Position numbers and translations under genes: made by a program. Source: UBA2199 sp964628035 (GTDB lineage: Bacteria > Acidobacteriota > Aminicenantia > UBA2199). From it: a stretch of DNA of 7,891 bases. The notes below the pieces were generated by a model that saw only the letters and a list, made by a program, of their open reading frames with translations, searched no databases and was not told the origin of the DNA. Within the stretch, counting starts at the first letter, position 1; each line of letters opens with the position of its first letter. Below are positions 4,597 through 7,891 of this stretch, piece after piece. The stretch lies in assembly GCA_964628035.1 (NCBI GenBank), contig CAZVPI010000025.1, positions 1 through 7,891 of the forward strand, given 5' to 3'.

Positions 4597-6021
4597 TTAG
4601 ATGTTTTTCAAGGAGAATTTGACCGCGTCGAACCAGACCCGGGACCAGTCGTCTTGGCTATTCAATTGCAGGCGGATCTCGATTGTGGCCGTGTTACTGA
4701 GGGTAGTGAAGTTGAATTCCTTGTATTGGAAGCTACTGTCGTTGCCGGAAACTATCGAGGCGGCTATGATGCCGGAATCGTTTAAAAACCCGCCAAACCT
4801 GTTGAACTGGATGATACGGATGCCTGCGATACCATTATAGAGTTGCTCGCATTTTGCTCTAAATTTGATCTTGTATGCGGTCCCGCCGGTGACGCCATTC
4901 TGCACCTGCTTCCAATAGGGCAAGATCCATGTGCTGCCATTGCTTTCAGCGGTCAATGCGACCGAGTCGGTGCCGTCATATGCATAAGTGCCGCCACTTT
5001 TATAATAGGTGTGGCTACCACCTTCGTCGGTTGCCTTAACCCAATTGTTGGGGTTGGTGGTTCCAGTCTCGAAGCTTCCGTTCAGGGCCAGGTCCAGCCT
5101 ATTGTTCCTAATGTTGACAAAACGGTTCCTGATATCACTTAAATTCCCGATATTCATATAAGCGGTGTACTGGACAGTATAACCAATCGTCAGAGGCAGG
5201 TTTTTAATTGGACTAAAGTAGTTAGTATTATAGCCCGTTTCGGAATTGCTTGCACTGGGATCATAACTCCTGTGATACTCAATGTAGTTTGTATGCGGGG
5301 AAAGAATGCCACAGCCCCAGCCAGTGGGAGCCGCTGCATTTACATAGGCCGCCCAGTATTCACCGGTCCAAAGGTGTTGAACATCTTGTTTTTCATAAAG
5401 GTTGGGGATATCAGTTCCGGTCCGATAAAAAAAAGCGCCACTGTAAAAAGCCAAGTTGGCCAACTCGTAAATGAAATAAGGGGCCGGCATTTCCTGGTTC
5501 CTGGTTCGATGGTCGATATTTCCGTTGTACTTGTAACGGTAAACGATTTGGGCCACATCGCCCCTCAGCATGATCCACTGCTCCATTTTATCGTTGGAAT
5601 CGACGTTGTCCCATGACCATTTCTTCGGATTGGTTCGCACATAGACGGCGTCTCCCCAGTTTGTCTTTCCGGTTATCAGGCTGCCGTTACCCATCTTGTC
5701 CCCGCCTTGGACTGGATTATACCACCACGGAACATCATTACCCAGCGCATCCTTACCAAAAAAACTGCCATCAAGATCCCCATAGAAAGACTGCTGAACA
5801 TTTCTGCCTGGGTCGGCACGATTGATCACATTCTTAACATCGGCCCCCATGCGGGAGAAATAGCCGATGCCCCCACCCCAGGCTGTGTTGATGCCCAGTT
5901 TGATGATGCCGTTGTCGATGTACTCAAGAGGAGATGGGGGTACCGAATACACCTGTTGATACACCAGGGCAATACACGCCGCCAACAATAACCAGGTTTT
6001 GAGAAGTTTCTTCGTTTTCAT
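4597..6021 (-). CDS. Exported protein with conserved N-terminal domain and C-terminal carbohydrate-binding-like domain
   Basis: A 474-residue protein. The N-terminus has four lysines in its first eight residues and a hydrophobic core ending near VYS at 24-26, a plausible signal peptidase I site. LAAC at 13-16 also fits a lipobox, so a lipoprotein is possible. Residues about 32-305 form an aromatic-rich domain with blocks EYIDNGIIKLGI, GGIGYFSRMG, QQSFYGDLDG, WWYNPVQGGD and MEQWIMLRGDVAQIVYRY. I associate these with uncharacterised secreted proteins found near carbohydrate-active enzymes; no catalytic residues can be named. Residues about 311-471 begin LALNGSFETG and end WSRVWFDAVKFS, the typical start and finish of a CBM4/9-type beta-sandwich that binds glycans. 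The start is well set by AAGGAGGT ten bases upstream. It reads toward the radical SAM gene across a 181-base gap holding a weak hairpin. Likely role is glycan binding or processing outside the cytoplasm (inferred). Confidence 0.8.
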   Translation of the reverse strand: MKTKKLLKTWLLLAACIALVYQQVYSVPPSPLEYIDNGIIKLGINTAWGGGIGYFSRMGADVKNVINRADPGRNVQQSFYGDLDGSFFGKDALGNDVPWWYNPVQGGDKMGNGSLITGKTNWGDAVYVRTNPKKWSWDNVDSNDKMEQWIMLRGDVAQIVYRYKYNGNIDHRTRNQEMPAPYFIYELANLAFYSGAFFYRTGTDIPNLYEKQDVQHLWTGEYWAAYVNAAAPTGWGCGILSPHTNYIEYHRSYDPSASNSETGYNTNYFSPIKNLPLTIGYTVQYTAYMNIGNLSDIRNRFVNIRNNRLDLALNGSFETGTTNPNNWVKATDEGGSHTYYKSGGTYAYDGTDSVALTAESNGSTWILPYWKQVQNGVTGGTAYKIKFRAKCEQLYNGIAGIRIIQFNRFGGFLNDSGIIAASIVSGNDSSFQYKEFNFTTLSNTATIEIRLQLNSQDDWSRVWFDAVKFSLKNI

Positions 6022-6031
6022 GTCTTTTTAG

Positions 6032-6039
6032 ACCTCCTT
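6032..6039 (-). promoter_or_regulatory. Strong Shine-Dalgarno site AAGGAGGT
   Basis: A near-perfect complement to the 16S rRNA tail, ten bases before the ATG of the exported-protein gene at 6021. It fixes that start and suggests high translation. Confidence 0.8.
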
Positions 6040-6100
6040 TTTTATTTACCATCCAAAATCGCTTGTCCACGTATTTACGGCAAAGACACTGAACCAAACG

Positions 6101-6128
6101 ATATTACTATATGAAAGATTGACATCAA
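6101..6128 (-). promoter_or_regulatory. Candidate promoter for the exported-protein gene
   Basis: On the minus strand TTGATG (6128-6123) and TAATAT (6106-6101) are 16 bases apart, each matching four of six consensus positions. This would give a leader of about 70 bases before the ATG. A+T-rich DNA yields such matches by chance, so confidence is modest. Confidence 0.35.
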
Positions 6129-6309
6129 CAATGCAATACTGAATTTTTGTGTCCTTTTGATTGCCGCTAAATCAATGTCGCACTCACTTTTCAAAGCTAT
6201 AGGGATTTATGTGATATTTTGACATCAATTCTCTGATTCATCGCGCTCAATTCTAAGAATATTCCAAGTCCAACTACTACCAAACAAAGATAGGAATTCT
6301 ACATTCATC

Positions 6310-6338
6310 TTGACTTCTTTTAAGATCGATGCTAAATA
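6310..6338 (+). promoter_or_regulatory. Candidate promoter close to the membrane-protein start
   Basis: TTGACT (6310-6315, five of six -35 bases) is followed after 17 bases by TAAATA (6333-6338), or after 19 by AATAAT. Transcription would begin only a few bases before the ATG at 6351. This fits the absence of any Shine-Dalgarno site there and would make the mRNA nearly leaderless. Confidence 0.3.
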
Positions 6339-6350
6339 ATTTTAAAACAA

Positions 6351-7697
6351 ATGCTAAACAAACAATATTTTAAAAAACCTATCAATACCAAACTGGCGAT
6401 CATGGCCATGCTGGCTTTTCTCCCTTTCTTATACCAATTTGATGTCGTTAAAATCTGCAAAGTCGATGTCCCATTCGGCGACCAGTGGGATTTTGTTCCA
6501 CTGCTGGAAAAATCTTATTCCGGTCCGGTCACGATCGGAGATTTGTTCGCCCAACACAATGAACACAGGTTGTTTTTCCCTAGAATCGCCATGCTGATTC
6601 TTGCTCATCAATCCCAATGGAAAATCAAGAGCGAATTGGGATTAATTCAACTTCTTTCTCTATTGGCGTTTTGTATCTTGATATACCAAACTTACAATTT
6701 TTTAAAAAGCAATTCAGAAATTAAATGGTTTTATGCTCTGCCTTTCATATCATTATTGTTTTTTTGTTTAAGCCAATGGGAAAATTGGATTTGGGGCTGG
6801 CAAATTCAGGTTGTGCTCAGTGTCTTTTCAGCCGTGTTTGGTTTTTCTATTCTCTGCGCAAATAAAATTAGTTTCATTAAAATTTGTATTTCCTTGGTGT
6901 CGGGAACTCTTTCTTTTTTTTCTTATTCTAATGGTTTTCTATTTTTTGTAATCGGGTTCTTTTTACTATTTGCATTGAAACATGAAAGCAAATTGAAGAA
7001 ATATTTCTACGTAGCTTTCTTTTTTATCTATTCTTCCATTATTTTTTTATTATTCATTTCCGGCTATAAAAATCCGGAGAATCACCCTTCCGTTTTCAGC
7101 TTTATTAACGATCCGGCGGAATTTATTAAATTTATTTTCAAGTACATTGGCGCCGCTGTGACCGGGCCTAGATCGGCTCTTTATATCGGAGTATTAGGCG
7201 TTGTTGTATTTATTGTTTTCATCATAATTGTTTTAAAAAGCAAAATGCGCTTGGCTGAATTCTCTTTTTGGGGAGGCCTTTCTTTGTATTCTTTGGGAAG
7301 CGCTTTTATTTCCGGGATCGGCCGTTCGGGATTCGGAAGCGGACAGGCAATGAGTCCCCGCTATGCTTCCTTTTCAATTTTATTTTGGATTTCGATTTTT
7401 GTCTTGATATTTAAAACGATTGATTTGCTCCATCTCCAATTTTCAATCTTAAATAATTTATTTATTGTGATCTCCTTGATCACGATATTGATGGTTTCCT
7501 ATCTTGCCGTAAACATGAATGCCGTCGGTACGGTTTCTTTATTTGACAGAAAAAAAACTCTCGATCTGGCAAAACTTGAATTGCTGAAGGATTCTCGTAA
7601 CCCGGAAATATTGAAAACCATTTATCCGCCCGGTGCGTTTGGAGTGGAGAGACAGTTGGCCACTTTAAAAAGGCTTAAACTTTCAGTTTTTCGATAA
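6351..7697 (+). CDS. Polytopic membrane protein, GT-C glycosyltransferase-like
   Basis: A 448-residue inner-membrane protein with about ten hydrophobic segments (near 15-30, 96-113, 126-142, 149-170, 174-206, 218-237, 276-295, 305-322, 340-357, 367-385). The first outside loop carries DVPFGDQWDFVPLLEK (39-54) and DLFAQHNEHRLFFPRI (64-79). Acidic residues after the first membrane helix (Asp44, Asp47) are the hallmark of GT-C enzymes, which use lipid-phosphate sugars. Other conserved-looking spots are WENWIWGWQ (143-151), SYSNG (191-195) and SGIGRSGFGSGQAMSPRY (321-338). About 60 soluble residues follow the last helix. No ribosome site precedes the ATG; Met18 and Met20 are alternatives but also lack one. 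The gene is clearly more A+T-rich than its neighbours, as is common for laterally exchanged surface-glycan genes. Membrane nature is certain; enzyme activity is inferred from motif layout, and a flippase or polymerase is not excluded. Confidence 0.8.
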   Translation: MLNKQYFKKPINTKLAIMAMLAFLPFLYQFDVVKICKVDVPFGDQWDFVPLLEKSYSGPVTIGDLFAQHNEHRLFFPRIAMLILAHQSQWKIKSELGLIQLLSLLAFCILIYQTYNFLKSNSEIKWFYALPFISLLFFCLSQWENWIWGWQIQVVLSVFSAVFGFSILCANKISFIKICISLVSGTLSFFSYSNGFLFFVIGFFLLFALKHESKLKKYFYVAFFFIYSSIIFLLFISGYKNPENHPSVFSFINDPAEFIKFIFKYIGAAVTGPRSALYIGVLGVVVFIVFIIIVLKSKMRLAEFSFWGGLSLYSLGSAFISGIGRSGFGSGQAMSPRYASFSILFWISIFVLIFKTIDLLHLQFSILNNLFIVISLITILMVSYLAVNMNAVGTVSLFDRKKTLDLAKLELLKDSRNPEILKTIYPPGAFGVERQLATLKRLKLSVFR

Positions 7698-7891
7698 CCA
7701 AGGTTTCTGCGTCCGCATTGACAAACTCCACGAATATATTTGTACTTGAGTCGATTACTGGAGAAGGAAACCACTACATCACCAAGCCAATAGCATGAAA
7801 GTTTCTGAAACATAATTTCAACACCATCGGTATGGAGATAACGTAAAATATTTTTCGCACATTTGAGGAGAGGTAGTCCTCCAAGTTTTTG
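7675..7891 (-). pseudogene. Frameshifted C-terminal fragment, possibly VOC (glyoxalase-fold) protein, cut by window edge
   Basis: The minus strand from the right edge reads KLGGLPLLKCAKNILRYL, then HTDGVEIMFQKLSCYWLGD and VVVSF. Skipping one base near 7762 continues as PVIDSSTNIFVEFVNADAE, then TLVIEKLKV and a stop at 7675-7677. The joined reading has the alternation expected at the end of a VOC-family domain: a GVEI helix-strand, a GDxVVSF strand and an NIFVEFV strand whose Glu would be the metal ligand. Neither frame alone makes sense throughout: the second has an in-frame TAG upstream of the join, and the first leaves the pattern after it. Its stop overlaps the end of the membrane-protein gene by 23 bases, tail to tail. 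It could be a decayed gene or a sequencing error. The family call is tentative. Confidence 0.4.

Larger units (their letters stand above)
6022..6350. other. A+T-rich divergent intergenic region
   Basis: No gene is supported here. The region holds the ribosome site and a candidate promoter for the leftward exported-protein gene, and a candidate promoter for the rightward membrane-protein gene. The ten-base word TTGACATCAA occurs twice, exactly 100 bases apart (6119-6128 and 6219-6228), the first inside the leftward promoter. No strong palindrome or structured RNA was seen. Confidence 0.5.

Noticed and set aside
5272..5616. Plus-strand open frame of 114 codons
   Set aside because: It is antisense to the exported-protein gene, has no ribosome site, and its composition reflects the opposite strand.
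7622..7813. Minus-strand 63-codon frame as an independent gene
   Set aside because: Its first half matches the VOC-like fragment, but after about 7762 the protein-like sequence continues in another frame, so its end is a frameshift artefact.
1..7891. CRISPR arrays, tRNA or rRNA genes
   Set aside because: No regularly spaced repeats, no cloverleaf-like sequence with a TTCGA-type loop and no conserved rRNA stretches were seen on reading both strands.

Overview
The window looks like accessory DNA of an anaerobic or metal-exposed Gram-negative bacterium, probably uncultured. Supporting signs are Shine-Dalgarno sites, a signal-peptide protein, a radical SAM enzyme, a thiosulfate-type YeeE/YedE transporter end and an apparent ACR3 arsenite-permease scrap. 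No rRNA, tRNA or lineage marker is present, so no phylum can be named. Base composition shifts sharply: the left edge and the 2.8-4.4 kb gene are G+C-rich, while 0.57-1.57 kb and 6.0-7.7 kb are A+T-rich. This suggests a mosaic of pieces with different histories.

Left part (1-2317). A YeeE/YedE transporter gene enters from the left edge and is followed by a 36-codon scrap resembling the C-terminus of an ACR3 arsenite permease. Next is the last 24 codons of a tyrosine recombinase (minus strand). Then comes a compact two-gene operon with its own promoter and a perfect palindrome at the predicted transcription start. It encodes a small winged-helix protein and an overlapping minimal nucleotidyltransferase (GGS...DLD), an antitoxin/toxin-like layout reminiscent of AbiE-type modules. 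After it lies a complete short tyrosine recombinase (minus strand) whose 3' end is the second copy of the remnant. The operon is therefore bracketed by two direct repeats made from a recombinase 3' end, which is the most interesting structure here.

Middle part (2318-6021). A palindrome-rich gap precedes a 41-codon ORF with a very good ribosome site. Two minus-strand genes follow. One is a radical SAM/SPASM-type enzyme with an added C-terminal beta-sandwich of the kind seen on glycosyltransferases and related surface-glycan proteins. The other is an exported protein with a conserved N-terminal domain and a C-terminal carbohydrate-binding-like domain.

Right part (6022-7891). An A+T-rich divergent intergenic region leads to a polytopic GT-C-like membrane protein on the plus strand. 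It overlaps, tail to tail, a frameshifted C-terminal fragment that may be a VOC-type (glyoxalase-fold) protein running off the right edge. The radical SAM enzyme, exported protein and membrane protein could all belong to surface-glycan production or display; this rests on domain types and proximity only.
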